Assembly: GCA_913020435.1 (NCBI GenBank)
Contig: CAJVZZ010000019.1
Location: forward strand, 1 to 47,192
Length of the DNA: 47,192 nt
Direction: 5' to 3'
Origin: an uncultured Flavobacteriales bacterium
GTDB lineage: Bacteria > Bacteroidota > Bacteroidia > Flavobacteriales_G > Salibacteraceae
How positions within the stretch are numbered: the stretch's first letter is position 1; every line of letters starts with the position of its first letter. The notes beneath the pieces are model-generated. The model was not told where the DNA came from and made no database searches. It saw only the letters and a program-made list of their open reading frames with translations. Of this stretch, positions 15,665 through 23,828 are shown in pieces. The translations under genes were made by a program, and so were the position numbers.

Positions 15665-16744
15665 TTAAACGACTTCTAAAAAGCGATTTACGTCCTCTAC
15701 GTTATTGTAAAAATGAACGCCAACTCGAATGGTTCCTTCTCTGAACGTTACTACTGTGTTGTTCTTTTTTAAAACTTCATATTGCTCAGCAGTATAAGGC
15801 ATGCAGAAAAATCCTGCACGGTTTTTTACTGAAAAATCGCCAATAATTTTTCTTTTCTTTTGATCCAACTCACTCAACAAGTACTGAAGTAATTCAGCAT
15901 TTCGTTTTTCTATAGATTGAATGCCTAATTCAGTCTTTTCTCTGATTGCATTTCGAAGAGCTTCATATCCAGGAACGTTAGGATGAGAAGGTTGAAAGGA
16001 TTTAATTGAAGGTTGGTAAACAAAACTTCCGTTTTCAAGCTCGTACGAACCATAACCACCGATTTTCGGTTCGAATTTCTTAAGAAAATCATCTTTTATA
16101 CATAGAGTACCAGTACCTAACCCTCCATTCATCCATTTATAATTGCTCCAAATTAAAGCGTCGATCTTTGTTGCTGTAAAATTGATTTTAACTGCTCCGG
16201 CGCTCTGTGTAGCATCTACGATAATATGAACTCCGTTTCGTTCGCATATTGAACCCAGTTGTTCTAAATCAGCCTTATATCCAGTTCTATATTGCACATG
16301 ACTGATTATGATAAACTCAATATCATCTTCAATAAGATGCTTTTCAATAATATCATAATTGAAACTAAAATTATCAATTGCAGAAAAAGTATGAATATCA
16401 AATCCTTTTAATTGCAATGGAAGCAGAAGAGATGGGTAGTCATTTTCATAGACCAAAACTTTCTTTTTTCCAATGGTCTCGAGTAAAGAGTTGTAAGCAA
16501 AAGAAAAATTTGGAACCAATGCAGTTTCTGAAACTTTAGCACTAATGAATTCGGCTACTTCTTTTCGAGTGGGTTCCCATTCGTTCAACATCCAATGTTC
16601 AGGAGCTAGACTTCCTTTAGAAATAAAGTCTGCGTTAAAAGATTGACTAGATCTTAAAGTAGCATCAGAAATAAGACCACAAGCAGCCGTGTTAAGGTAG
16701 GTGCAGTTTATTAGTGCCGGATAGCTTTTTCTTATTAATTCCAT
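15665..16744 (-). CDS. Class V aminotransferase-fold PLP enzyme (cysteine desulfurase-like)
   Basis: This is a fold-type I, class V PLP enzyme of 359 residues. The PLP-lysine is in WSNYKWMNGGLGTG, and the aspartate that contacts the PLP ring is in IIVDATQSAGAV. The N-terminus (YPALINCTYLNTAACGLIS) is typical of the SufS/CsdA/kynureninase-like branch. The usual C-terminal active-site cysteine loop of true cysteine desulfurases is not evident; the matching region is RAGFFCMPYTAEQYEVL, and the end reads GTIRVGVHFYNNVEDVNRFL. The exact reaction is open: a selenocysteine lyase- or desulfurase-like activity is possible. The gene diverges from the persulfide dioxygenase, a sulfur-enzyme neighbour that may or may not be meaningful. 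A 7/8 minus-7 match (TTACTTTG) lies upstream on its strand. Confidence 0.82.
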   Translation of the reverse strand: MELIRKSYPALINCTYLNTAACGLISDATLRSSQSFNADFISKGSLAPEHWMLNEWEPTRKEVAEFISAKVSETALVPNFSFAYNSLLETIGKKKVLVYENDYPSLLLPLQLKGFDIHTFSAIDNFSFNYDIIEKHLIEDDIEFIIISHVQYRTGYKADLEQLGSICERNGVHIIVDATQSAGAVKINFTATKIDALIWSNYKWMNGGLGTGTLCIKDDFLKKFEPKIGGYGSYELENGSFVYQPSIKSFQPSHPNVPGYEALRNAIREKTELGIQSIEKRNAELLQYLLSELDQKKRKIIGDFSVKNRAGFFCMPYTAEQYEVLKKNNTVVTFREGTIRVGVHFYNNVEDVNRFLEVV

Positions 16745-16857
16745 ATTATAAATTATTGCTCAAAGTAATTGTATTTACCTTTATCGTGCTTAGGTTGCAT
16801 TACTCAATAAACGTTAATCAGTGACAATTATAACCCGGCTAGATTCTGACTACTATG

Positions 16858-16865
16858 TACATTTG
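16858..16865 (+). promoter_or_regulatory. Minus-7 box for the persulfide dioxygenase gene
   Basis: TACATTTG, 22 bases before the ATG at 16888. The longer open frame (from 16855) would place its start codon inside this box, so the downstream ATG is preferred. Confidence 0.55.
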
Positions 16866-16887
16866 TTCTGGAATTAAAAAGTTAACT

Positions 16888-18294
16888 ATGAAAGTAGAAC
16901 AGATATATACAGGATGTTTAGCAGAAGCTGCTTATTATATTGAATCAAATGGTGAAGTTGCCATAATTGATCCTCTAAGAGATCCTCAACCTTATCTAGA
17001 AAAACTAAGCGACAATGGCGATAAATTAAAATACGTTTTTGAAACGCATTTTCACGCCGATTTTGTTTCGGGACATATTGACTTAGCAAAAGCTACAGGA
17101 GCTAAAATTGTGTTTGGGCCTACTGCCAAGCCTTCGTACGATATTATTGAAGCAGCTGATAATCAAGAGTTTAAAGTAGGGAATATTACCATTAGGGTAA
17201 TGCACACACCGGGTCATACTTTAGAGTCTACAACCTACTTATTGTTAGATGAAGAAGGTAAAATGAATTCAATTTTCTCAGGTGATACCTTGTTTATTGG
17301 CGATGTAGGTCGACCTGATTTAGCGGTAAAGTCAGACTTGACAAAAGAAGATTTAGCAGGAATGATGTATGAATCGATTCACAACAAGATTTTGCCCCTT
17401 CCTAATGATTTAATCGTTTACCCAGGACACGGAGCTGGCAGTTCTTGTGGTAAAAACTTGAGCAGTGAAACTACCGATACACTAGGGAATCAAAAGGCGA
17501 TTAATTATGCGTTGGATGTAAAACTATCTAAAGCTGATTTTGTAAAGGAGCTTACCACTGGAATTTTACCTCCACCACAGTATTTCCCGAAAAATGCAAT
17601 GATGAATATGCATGGGTATGAGTCTTTTGAAGAGGTAAAAGACAAGGCGCTTAAATCCTTTGACGCCAAAACATTTCGTTCGGTTGCAGAAAGTACCGAA
17701 GCCTTAGTTTTAGATACTAGACATCAAAGTAAATTTATGGAAAGCCATATTCCAGGTTCAATTTTCATTGGTATTGATGGGAATTTTGCCCCATGGGTTG
17801 GCGCGCTAATTACTGATATTCATCAACCTATACTTATAGTAGCTGATGAGGGCAGAGCAGAAGAAATTGTCACACGATTATCTAGAGTAGGCTATGATAA
17901 GACTATCGGATTTTTAGAAGGTGGATTAGAAAGCTGGAAAGATGCAGGTTTAGAAACCGACTCTATGCCTACGATTTCAAGTGAAGGTTTCGAAAAAATG
18001 TATACTGACGAATTGATTGTTTTAGACGTAAGAAAACCGGGCGAATTTGAAGCAGAGCACCTAGAAACCGCAGAGAGCATTCCATTGGATTTTATAAATA
18101 GCAATATGGAAAAGATTGATTCGAGTAAGAACTATTATGCACATTGTGCTGGTGGTTATCGTTCTGTCATTTTTGGCTCAATTTTAAAGTCAAGGGGATT
18201 GCATAATCTTACAAATATTGAAGGTGGCTATAAGGAGCTATCAGAAACATCTATTCCTAAAACAAGTTTTGTTTGTCCGTCTGAAAAAAAATAA
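16888..18294 (+). CDS. Persulfide dioxygenase (ETHE1-like) fused to two rhodanese domains
   Basis: The N-terminal metallo-beta-lactamase domain (residues ~1-250) has ETHFHADFVSGH, MHTPGHTLEST, FSGDTLFIGDVGRPDL and YPGHGAGSSCGK, the pattern of ETHE1-like persulfide dioxygenases, which oxidise glutathione persulfide to sulfite. Two rhodanese domains follow, about 260-355 and 365-460. The first lacks the catalytic cysteine (IVADEGRAEE instead of a Cys loop), so it is probably structural. The second keeps it in YYAHCAGGYRS. The protein is 468 residues from ATG 16888. A free rhodanese starts four bases after its stop, so the pair likely acts together in sulfane-sulfur detoxification. Confidence 0.9.
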   Translation: MKVEQIYTGCLAEAAYYIESNGEVAIIDPLRDPQPYLEKLSDNGDKLKYVFETHFHADFVSGHIDLAKATGAKIVFGPTAKPSYDIIEAADNQEFKVGNITIRVMHTPGHTLESTTYLLLDEEGKMNSIFSGDTLFIGDVGRPDLAVKSDLTKEDLAGMMYESIHNKILPLPNDLIVYPGHGAGSSCGKNLSSETTDTLGNQKAINYALDVKLSKADFVKELTTGILPPPQYFPKNAMMNMHGYESFEEVKDKALKSFDAKTFRSVAESTEALVLDTRHQSKFMESHIPGSIFIGIDGNFAPWVGALITDIHQPILIVADEGRAEEIVTRLSRVGYDKTIGFLEGGLESWKDAGLETDSMPTISSEGFEKMYTDELIVLDVRKPGEFEAEHLETAESIPLDFINSNMEKIDSSKNYYAHCAGGYRSVIFGSILKSRGLHNLTNIEGGYKELSETSIPKTSFVCPSEKK

Positions 18295-18298
18295 AAAA

Positions 18299-18607
18299 AT
18301 GATTAAAAATATTACACCACCAGAGCTAGAAGTGATAGCTAAAGAGAATGAAAATGCAGTGTTAATTGATGTACGTTCTCCTGAAGAATGTGCTGAAGGT
18401 ATGGTTGACGGAGCTGAGAATATCAATATATTCGATACTGACTTTCTTGAGCGTATTGGTAAATTAGATAAGTCTAAGGACTACTACATGATTTGTAGGA
18501 GCGGTGGTCGATCGGGAAGTGCAGCTGGCGCAATGGACCAAATGGGTTTTGAATCTGTCTATAATATGGATGGCGGTATGTTGGCTTGGCAGGGAACGAC
18601 GGTATAA
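18299..18607 (+). CDS. Single-domain rhodanese
   Basis: This is a 102-residue sulfurtransferase domain. The motif VLIDVRSPEECAEGMVDGAENINI is the usual rhodanese opening, and the active-site loop is YYMICRSGGRSG with the persulfide-forming cysteine. The start at ATG 18299, four bases after the upstream stop, gives a standard domain; the frame is open further upstream, but that part overlaps the dioxygenase gene. No signal peptide, so it is cytosolic. Together with the upstream fusion it could relay sulfane sulfur to or from the dioxygenase (inference from operon). Confidence 0.9.
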   Translation: MIKNITPPELEVIAKENENAVLIDVRSPEECAEGMVDGAENINIFDTDFLERIGKLDKSKDYYMICRSGGRSGSAAGAMDQMGFESVYNMDGGMLAWQGTTV

Positions 18608-18626
18608 AAACGAATATTTCAATAAT

Positions 18627-18664
18627 TTAAAGCCCTTTCATTTATTTGAGAGGGCTTTTTTTAT
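18627..18664 (+). terminator. Terminator after the rhodanese operon
   Basis: AAAGCCCT / AGGGCTTT stem, extended by TC/GA pairs around an AT-rich loop, then a T run. It closes the dioxygenase-rhodanese transcript. Confidence 0.8.
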
Positions 18665-18980
18665 GCCTTGTTTTAGGATAATTTGGAATGAACCAACTAT
18701 TACCGACATTATATTTCGTCATTCGCGAGATTCCGAAAGCTACTGGAACAGGAGTTTCTTGGTATTATGAGATATTCGATCGCTACAGAGATTATTGCTA
18801 TTGCTTTCCAAAGATCGCAATATTGCTCACTTTTCATGCAATATTTTTCAGTAGAAACAGTAAAATAGCGTTCGTCAAGAGATTGTTAGAATTCATCATT
18901 TAATTCAACCAAGTCGCATAATTCTAAAATGAGATATCATCTCAAACTTTAGATTCGACAATTCATTCTATAAAGTCTTT
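18665..18980 (+). other. Intergenic stretch upstream of the haloperoxidase-like gene
   Basis: About 316 bases with no convincing gene. A plus-strand frame at 18688-18903 is open for 71 codons but is rich in Phe, Ile, Tyr and Arg without domain pattern, so I regard it as chance. A palindrome TGAGATatcATCTCA at 18930-18944, 37 bases before the next ATG, could be an operator. Confidence 0.45.
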
Positions 18981-20453
18981 ATGAAAAAAATTATTTTAAT
19001 CGGAATCGGCATATCAGTAATCACCAGTTGTGTAAGTCCTGAAAACGAACAAACAAAAACAACAGCAGCCGAAAATACTGTTGAAATGCCTAAAGGAGAA
19101 AACAACGTTGTATATAAGTGGGGAAAAATAGCCTTGGAAGGAACTGCTTTTGATACAGAGCGATTTAAACCAAGACCAACAATTATATCAAGGTATCTAG
19201 GACTTATAATGACATCAATGTTTGATACTTGGACTAGGTTTGACGAAAAGGCAAATCCAGCTTTGGTAAAATGTATTGAGAGAGTGCCTGAAAATATGCG
19301 AACACTTAAGAACAAACAAGAGGCTATAAGCTATGCCGCTTTTCGCACAATGAATGCATACTATTATTCAGATACTGCTGTATGGAAAAAGCGAATGAAG
19401 GCAATGGGCTATGACCCAATGAATACCTCTTTAGATCCAACTACCGCTGCCGGTTTGGGAAATCTAGTGGCTAAAACCATAATTGATCAGCGTAGCACCG
19501 ATGGAAGTAATCAAAATGGAGAATTGACTGAGGGTATGGCTTATAAAGATTATTCAGGGTACGCTCCTGTAAATACCGCAGATGAAAACACCGATATAAA
19601 TCGCTGGCAACCAAAGTACTTTAGCGATGGTGCAGGTGGTTCTTTTGCGCCAGGTTGTTTAACTCCTTATTGGCAACAGGTAAAGCCGCTTTTGATGGAT
19701 TCTGCCAGTCAATTTAGGCCAGGACCGCCGCCGGCTTATGGAACAGAACAATTGAAAAAAGAGGTTATTGAAGTAGTCGACTTACAGGCTAATATGACCA
19801 ACGAACAAAAAGCATTGGTTGAGTTTATGAGAGATGGTCCTCAATCGGTGCAACAAGGTGGACACTGGTTAGTATTTGCGCAAGAAGTCTCGATTAGAGA
19901 TCAGCACACGTTAGAAGCAGATGTGAAAATGTACTTCTTGGCAGAAAGTGTTGCTATGGATGGTTTTATTGCCAATTGGGATTCTAAAATGTTTTACGAT
20001 TATGCACGCCCTTATGCATTAGTGCACGAACAATTTAAAGGAAGAACTATTGCAGGTTGGGCTGGAGAAGTAGAAGGATGGAAAGACGAAATGCCGGGCG
20101 AAGAATGGAGGCCTTATTCTCCAGCAATATTTTTATGTCCACCATTTCCAAGTTATGCTTCAGGACACAGCACAATTAGCGGAGGATATGGAGAAGTGTT
20201 GCGATTATTTAAAGGAAACGATGAGTTTGGAGCAAGCGTTAGGCTCGTTCCCGGAATTATGACTGAACCGGATAAACTTGGAGATACCGTTACTATAAAC
20301 TTCCCGACTTTTACTGAAGCTGCTGAAATGGCAGGCATGTCACGAGTGCTGGGTGGCTATCATATACAGGCCGACAATATTGCGGGACTGGAGCTAGGTA
20401 GAGCTATTGCGAGGCACAATTTTGAAAAATATAAAGTGTTGTTAGGAGAGTAA
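18981..20453 (+). CDS. Vanadium-dependent haloperoxidase / PAP2-type phosphatase lipoprotein
   Basis: This is an exported acid-phosphatase-fold protein of the vanadium haloperoxidase family. Residues 1-17 are a lipoprotein signal ending at the lipobox SVITSC. The body is all-alpha, and the C-terminal half contains PPFPSYASGHSTISGGYGEV, the PSxxSGH motif that binds phosphate or vanadate. The last motif, around MAGMSRVLGGYHIQADNIAGLELG, supplies the SRxxxGxHxxxD element with the catalytic histidine. The 490-residue length suits the bacterial branch. Whether it is a haloperoxidase or a phosphatase cannot be decided. Its final 54 codons and terminator are duplicated at 22005-22213. Confidence 0.85.
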   Translation: MKKIILIGIGISVITSCVSPENEQTKTTAAENTVEMPKGENNVVYKWGKIALEGTAFDTERFKPRPTIISRYLGLIMTSMFDTWTRFDEKANPALVKCIERVPENMRTLKNKQEAISYAAFRTMNAYYYSDTAVWKKRMKAMGYDPMNTSLDPTTAAGLGNLVAKTIIDQRSTDGSNQNGELTEGMAYKDYSGYAPVNTADENTDINRWQPKYFSDGAGGSFAPGCLTPYWQQVKPLLMDSASQFRPGPPPAYGTEQLKKEVIEVVDLQANMTNEQKALVEFMRDGPQSVQQGGHWLVFAQEVSIRDQHTLEADVKMYFLAESVAMDGFIANWDSKMFYDYARPYALVHEQFKGRTIAGWAGEVEGWKDEMPGEEWRPYSPAIFLCPPFPSYASGHSTISGGYGEVLRLFKGNDEFGASVRLVPGIMTEPDKLGDTVTINFPTFTEAAEMAGMSRVLGGYHIQADNIAGLELGRAIARHNFEKYKVLLGE

Positions 20454-20500
20454 TTCGTTTTTAAATAGAATTTTAAAAAGCCCACTTTATCGGGCTTTTT
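20292..20500 (+). repeat. Direct repeat, copy 1 (haloperoxidase 3' end plus terminator)
   Basis: These 209 bases align without gaps to 22005-22213 (constant offset 1713). There are three mismatches, at 20303/22016, 20343/22056 and 20394/22107. Copy 1 is the genuine end of the intact gene. Confidence 0.95.
20473..20500 (+). terminator. Terminator of the haloperoxidase-like gene
   Basis: AAAAAGCCC - short loop - GGGCTTTTT directly after the stop. The same hairpin is present in the second repeat copy. Confidence 0.8.
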
Positions 20501-20581
20501 ATAGTCTATGATATTGCTTGAAAACAGGCATTAGTTGTGTTTAGTTAATACGAATTTTGTTTATTTTAGTAAAAAATTATT

Positions 20582-21862
20582 ATGAAATCTTTTTATTCAC
20601 TTTTTGCTTTGTGGTTTATTTCTTTTTCCTTAATGTCTCAAGTAGGAATTAATAATAGTAGTCCTGATTCAAAATCTGTTTTGGATTTGAAATCCAAGAC
20701 TAAAGGATTACTAATTCCAAGATTGACTTCAATACAGCGAGAAGCTCTGAGTGGAGGAAGTGGTTTTGCTCAAGGAATGATGGTTTATGATACCGACTTG
20801 GACATTTTGTTCATAGGCTATGGAAGTCCTAACAATAGTACAAAATGGTACGCAATGAATCCTTGGAAAACTGAATACAGGACATATAATAATGCTTCTT
20901 CCGCTGACATGACCACTATGACAAGTGGTAAAGCTAAACACGGAAACTTGGGCATAGGAACGCTCACCCCAACTAAAAAATTAACGATTTCAGGAAATGA
21001 TTATCAATTTGGCATCAAAAACACAACAAGAAAAGATATTTGGGGGCTAACCAATTGGGGAAATAATTTATATTTTCAATATACCCCCAATGGAAGTTCG
21101 GCCTCCAACAAAATGATTTTAACTTCAAGTGGTGATTTGGGCATCGGAACAATTAGCCCAAACTATTCATTAGATGTTAATGGAAGTGCTCGATTATCCG
21201 GAGGAAGCGTTTATTTGTGCCAAAGTTTAAATAATAGCGCTGGAAATGTTGGTATTGGTTTTGGCGGTCATAGTAATGTTAAACTCGCAATAAAGTCGAA
21301 TCAAACATATGCTTTAACGGTGGATGGCGCTGCCAAAATATCTGGCGGACATCTTCAATTGTGCCAAAGTTTAAATAATAGCGCTGGTAATGTTGGCATT
21401 GGAGCAGGTGCTGCCAGTAATGCTAAACTCCATATATCATCTAACCAAACTATTGCTTTGCATATAGTCGCTGGAACTGGTAGAGGTGTTTATGTCAAGA
21501 GCGGAACGAATGCTCAACCTGGAGGCGGTTCATGGTTGGCTGTTAGCGATGCGAGACTGAAGGAAGGCGTGGTAAGTTATTCAGATGGATTAAATGAATT
21601 GCTGCAAATCAAACCAGTTAAATTCCATTATACCAAGGAATCTGGCATTGGTTCGGGGAAAGAATATGTGGGTGTCATAGCACAGGATATGGCAAAGATT
21701 GCACCCTATATGGTTGAGCAGGCACCAATTCCGGGTTTAGATGGCGAATATTATAATTTGGACAATAGTGCCATGACTTATATGCTGATAAACGCTGTGA
21801 AAGAACAGCAGGAACAGATAAAAGCTTTAAAAAATGAGGTTGAAGCTTTAAAAAACAAATAA
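20582..21862 (+). CDS. Secreted repeat protein with C-terminal peptidase S74 (endosialidase chaperone) domain
   Basis: This is a 426-residue exported, fibre-like protein. A signal peptide (LWFISFSLMSQ) precedes the conserved Bacteroidota start GINNSSPDSKSVLDLKSKTKGLLIPRLT. Beta-rich repeats with LGIGT/VGIG turns follow. Two near-identical 48-residue units begin at G201 and each contain LCQSLNNSAGNVGIG. The last ~110 residues are an S74 intramolecular chaperone domain: SDARLKEGVVSYSDGL with the expected autocleavage serine, KEYVGVIAQDM, and a terminal coiled coil (VKEQQEQIKALKNEVEALKNK) for trimerisation. S74 domains occur in phage tail fibres, but no other phage gene is present. The gene sits between the two direct repeats, as if inserted. 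Confidence 0.88.
   Translation: MKSFYSLFALWFISFSLMSQVGINNSSPDSKSVLDLKSKTKGLLIPRLTSIQREALSGGSGFAQGMMVYDTDLDILFIGYGSPNNSTKWYAMNPWKTEYRTYNNASSADMTTMTSGKAKHGNLGIGTLTPTKKLTISGNDYQFGIKNTTRKDIWGLTNWGNNLYFQYTPNGSSASNKMILTSSGDLGIGTISPNYSLDVNGSARLSGGSVYLCQSLNNSAGNVGIGFGGHSNVKLAIKSNQTYALTVDGAAKISGGHLQLCQSLNNSAGNVGIGAGAASNAKLHISSNQTIALHIVAGTGRGVYVKSGTNAQPGGGSWLAVSDARLKEGVVSYSDGLNELLQIKPVKFHYTKESGIGSGKEYVGVIAQDMAKIAPYMVEQAPIPGLDGEYYNLDNSAMTYMLINAVKEQQEQIKALKNEVEALKNK
21182..21469 (+). repeat. Two tandem 144-bp units inside the S74 gene
   Basis: Units 21182-21325 and 21326-21469 each encode 48 residues with the shared core LCQSLNNSAGNVGIG and then SNVKLAIKSNQT / SNAKLHISSNQT. The DNA core TTGTGCCAAAGTTTAAATAA is identical at 21215 and 21359. 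Confidence 0.85.
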
Positions 21863-22004
21863 CAGCAAATCATATAAAACATAATAGTAATTCTAATAGC
21901 TCTTGTGTCATTGGCATTGAGCTATAAATGCAATACCCAAAGGCTGGCAACGTTGCAATGGTAAAAACAATACACCCGATTTAAAAGATAGATTTGTAGA
22001 AAGA
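21863..22004 (+). other. Non-coding spacer between the S74 gene and repeat copy 2
   Basis: 142 bases without a gene. It contains a perfect 10-base palindrome GCAACGTTGC at 21947-21956. No terminator for the S74 gene is obvious before the one in repeat copy 2. Confidence 0.4.
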
Positions 22005-22213
22005 ACTATAAACTTACCGACTTTTACTGAAGCTGCTGAAATGGCAGGCATGTCAAGAGTGCTGGGTGGCTATCATATACAGGCCGACAATATTGCGGGA
22101 CTGGAGTTAGGTAGAGCTATTGCGAGGCACAATTTTGAAAAATATAAAGTGTTGTTAGGAGAGTAATTCGTTTTTAAATAGAATTTTAAAAAGCCCACTT
22201 TATCGGGCTTTTT
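22005..22213 (+). pseudogene. Direct repeat, copy 2: orphan 3' end of a haloperoxidase-like gene
   Basis: This is a gapless copy of 20292-20500 with three substitutions. It preserves the reading frame to the same stop (22164-22166) and the same terminator hairpin, but nothing upstream of 22005 matches the gene. Two substitutions are synonymous (CGA to AGA, CTA to TTA) and one is Phe to Leu (TTC to TTA). No start codon gives more than a 41-residue stub. It is a remnant, though its hairpin probably still terminates the S74 transcript. Confidence 0.93.
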
Positions 22214-22353
22214 TTGGTTCTGAAATGGCAGTTTATTGTCATGGTTGTTAAAAACAACCAACTTCAAACCCATTACATCCCAAATTGTCAACTATTATAA
22301 TAAATGATCAAATAATTTAATTGAGATTTGTATTGTTTTAATTTGAGATACCT

Positions 22354-23400
22354 ATGAAAGAAATAGTAACACTAATTGCTGTACTTGCAGTTTTTACCAA
22401 CTGCACCAACTCCCAACAACAATCAACTACTGATGATGCAGCGCAAGTTACCATTCCAAGTATCAACACCACTTGGACGGATAAAATAGTGAAAACTGAA
22501 GCAGAGTGGAAGCAGCAGTTGAGCGCTGATGCATATGAAATTACAAGAGAGAAAGGCACAGAACGACCGTTTTCTCATGCCTATAACGATTCCAAAAAGG
22601 AAGGCGTATTTCTTTGCGTGGCTTGTCAAAATCCATTATTTGCTTCCAACACCAAGTTTAAGTCAGGTACCGGATGGCCAAGTTTTTACGATTTTTATTT
22701 TGAAAAGAGTGTAGCTGTAGGTTCGGATAATTCGTATGGAATGTCGCGTGATGAGGTAGTTTGTGCCCGTTGTGATGCGCATTTGGGACATGTCTTTAAT
22801 GATGGTCCAAAACCAACTGGATTGCGTTATTGCATTAACGGAGTAGCCTTACAATTCAAACCCCAACAGGATTTGCGTTCAGCGGTTTTTGCCGAAGGGT
22901 GTTTTTGGTGTGTTGAAGAGATATTTGAGTCAGTTAAAGGAGTTACAGCAGTTGTATCAGGGTATGCAGGGGGAGAAGAGGAAAATCCTACTTACCGACA
23001 AGTGGGCAGCGGAAGCACAGGGCATGCAGAGGCTATCGAAGTGACATACGATGCTGGTGTAATCAGCTATACTGAATTGCTTAAAGTCTACTTTAATTCA
23101 GGAGATATTACTCAGGTAAACGGCCAAGGAAACGATATTGGAAAACAATATCGATCCATTATTTTTTACAAAACAGATGAGCAACGCACACTTACAGAGA
23201 ATTATATCAAGAATCTAAATGATTCTGGAGAATACAGCCAGCCAATTGCTGTTGACGTAGAAGAGTTTACGAAATTTTATATTGCAGAGAAATATCACCA
23301 AGATTACGTTAAACTCAATCCTAATCAGAGTTACGTAGTAGCTGTATCCATTCCGCGTTATAAAAAGGCAATTCAGCTATTTCCTGAGTTACTGAAGTAA
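22354..23400 (+). CDS. msrBA: MsrB-MsrA fusion methionine sulfoxide reductase, lipoprotein
   Basis: This bifunctional repair enzyme reduces both R- and S-methionine sulfoxide. Residues 1-17 form a lipoprotein signal (VLAVFTNC). The MsrB domain (about 45-170) has the zinc pairs CVAC and CARC, SGTGWPSF, and the catalytic cysteine in LRYCINGVAL. The MsrA domain (about 175-348) has FAEGCFWCVEEIFESVKGV with the catalytic cysteine, SGYAGG, and GHAEAIEVTYD. The domain order is B then A, the reverse of the better-known Neisseria-type A-B fusions. The lipobox suggests repair of oxidised proteins in the periplasm or at the outer membrane. No further operon partner is evident. Confidence 0.93.
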   Translation: MKEIVTLIAVLAVFTNCTNSQQQSTTDDAAQVTIPSINTTWTDKIVKTEAEWKQQLSADAYEITREKGTERPFSHAYNDSKKEGVFLCVACQNPLFASNTKFKSGTGWPSFYDFYFEKSVAVGSDNSYGMSRDEVVCARCDAHLGHVFNDGPKPTGLRYCINGVALQFKPQQDLRSAVFAEGCFWCVEEIFESVKGVTAVVSGYAGGEEENPTYRQVGSGSTGHAEAIEVTYDAGVISYTELLKVYFNSGDITQVNGQGNDIGKQYRSIIFYKTDEQRTLTENYIKNLNDSGEYSQPIAVDVEEFTKFYIAEKYHQDYVKLNPNQSYVVAVSIPRYKKAIQLFPELLK

Positions 23401-23403
23401 GTA

Positions 23404-23769
23404 TTACTTCCGTATTTTTCTTTTCATAATAAAGGTGTAGAAGATATCACCACCTCGGCTTTGTCCATAAGGGACGACCGCATTAGATCCATTTAATAGA
23501 TAAAAGCCTTGTTCATTTAGTCTTTCTAGTTCTTTTATTATGGGAGATAAATCATTTTTCTTATCTGCCTTTTCTTTTTCAAATTCCTTTTCCTCGGTGG
23601 GTAAAGAACCTACAGTTGTGCTTATGTAGTTTCTTTTTCCGTCTTGAATAACTGAAATAATTGCATATTCTTCGGTTCGCACTGTAACCTCAGGAGTATA
23701 ATTGGTAAAGGCCATGAAGGCAAAAGCAACTGAGGCAAGAGCGGTAGTAATTATTAATGTAAGTTTCAT
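23404..23769 (-). CDS. Small secreted protein of unknown function
   Basis: I do not recognise this 121-residue protein. An N-terminal signal-like segment (LTLIITTALASVAFAFMAF) is followed by a strand-rich region (EYAIISVIQDGKRNYISTTVG), a charged helix (EEKEFEKEKADKKNDLSPIIKELERLNEQG) and a strand-rich tail (YLLNGSNAVVPYGQSRGGDIFYTFIMKRK). The pattern YAIISV... LERLNEQGFYLLN... FIMKR recalls DUF4177-like small domains (a variable-length helix between strands, ending in a basic FxxKR). That link is suggestive only. It converges with the Msr gene, four bases apart, and diverges from the rhodanese at 23829. Confidence 0.65.
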   Translation of the reverse strand: MKLTLIITTALASVAFAFMAFTNYTPEVTVRTEEYAIISVIQDGKRNYISTTVGSLPTEEKEFEKEKADKKNDLSPIIKELERLNEQGFYLLNGSNAVVPYGQSRGGDIFYTFIMKRKIRK

Positions 23770-23828
23770 GAATTTAAGTTTTGATTTTGTCCAAATTAAC
23801 GATTTTAGAAATAATTCCTAAATTTTTC

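Noticed and set aside
16855-16887. Upstream ATG for the persulfide dioxygenase
   Set aside because: It overlaps the TACATTTG box, and the extra residues (MYICSGIKKLT) are not family-like.
18688-18903. 71-codon open frame after the rhodanese terminator
   Set aside because: No recognisable motif, unusual composition and no promoter box; probably chance.
20582-21862. S74 domain as evidence of a prophage
   Set aside because: No capsid, tail, terminase, integrase or lysis gene is present. S74 domains with a signal peptide are common in Bacteroidota surface proteins.
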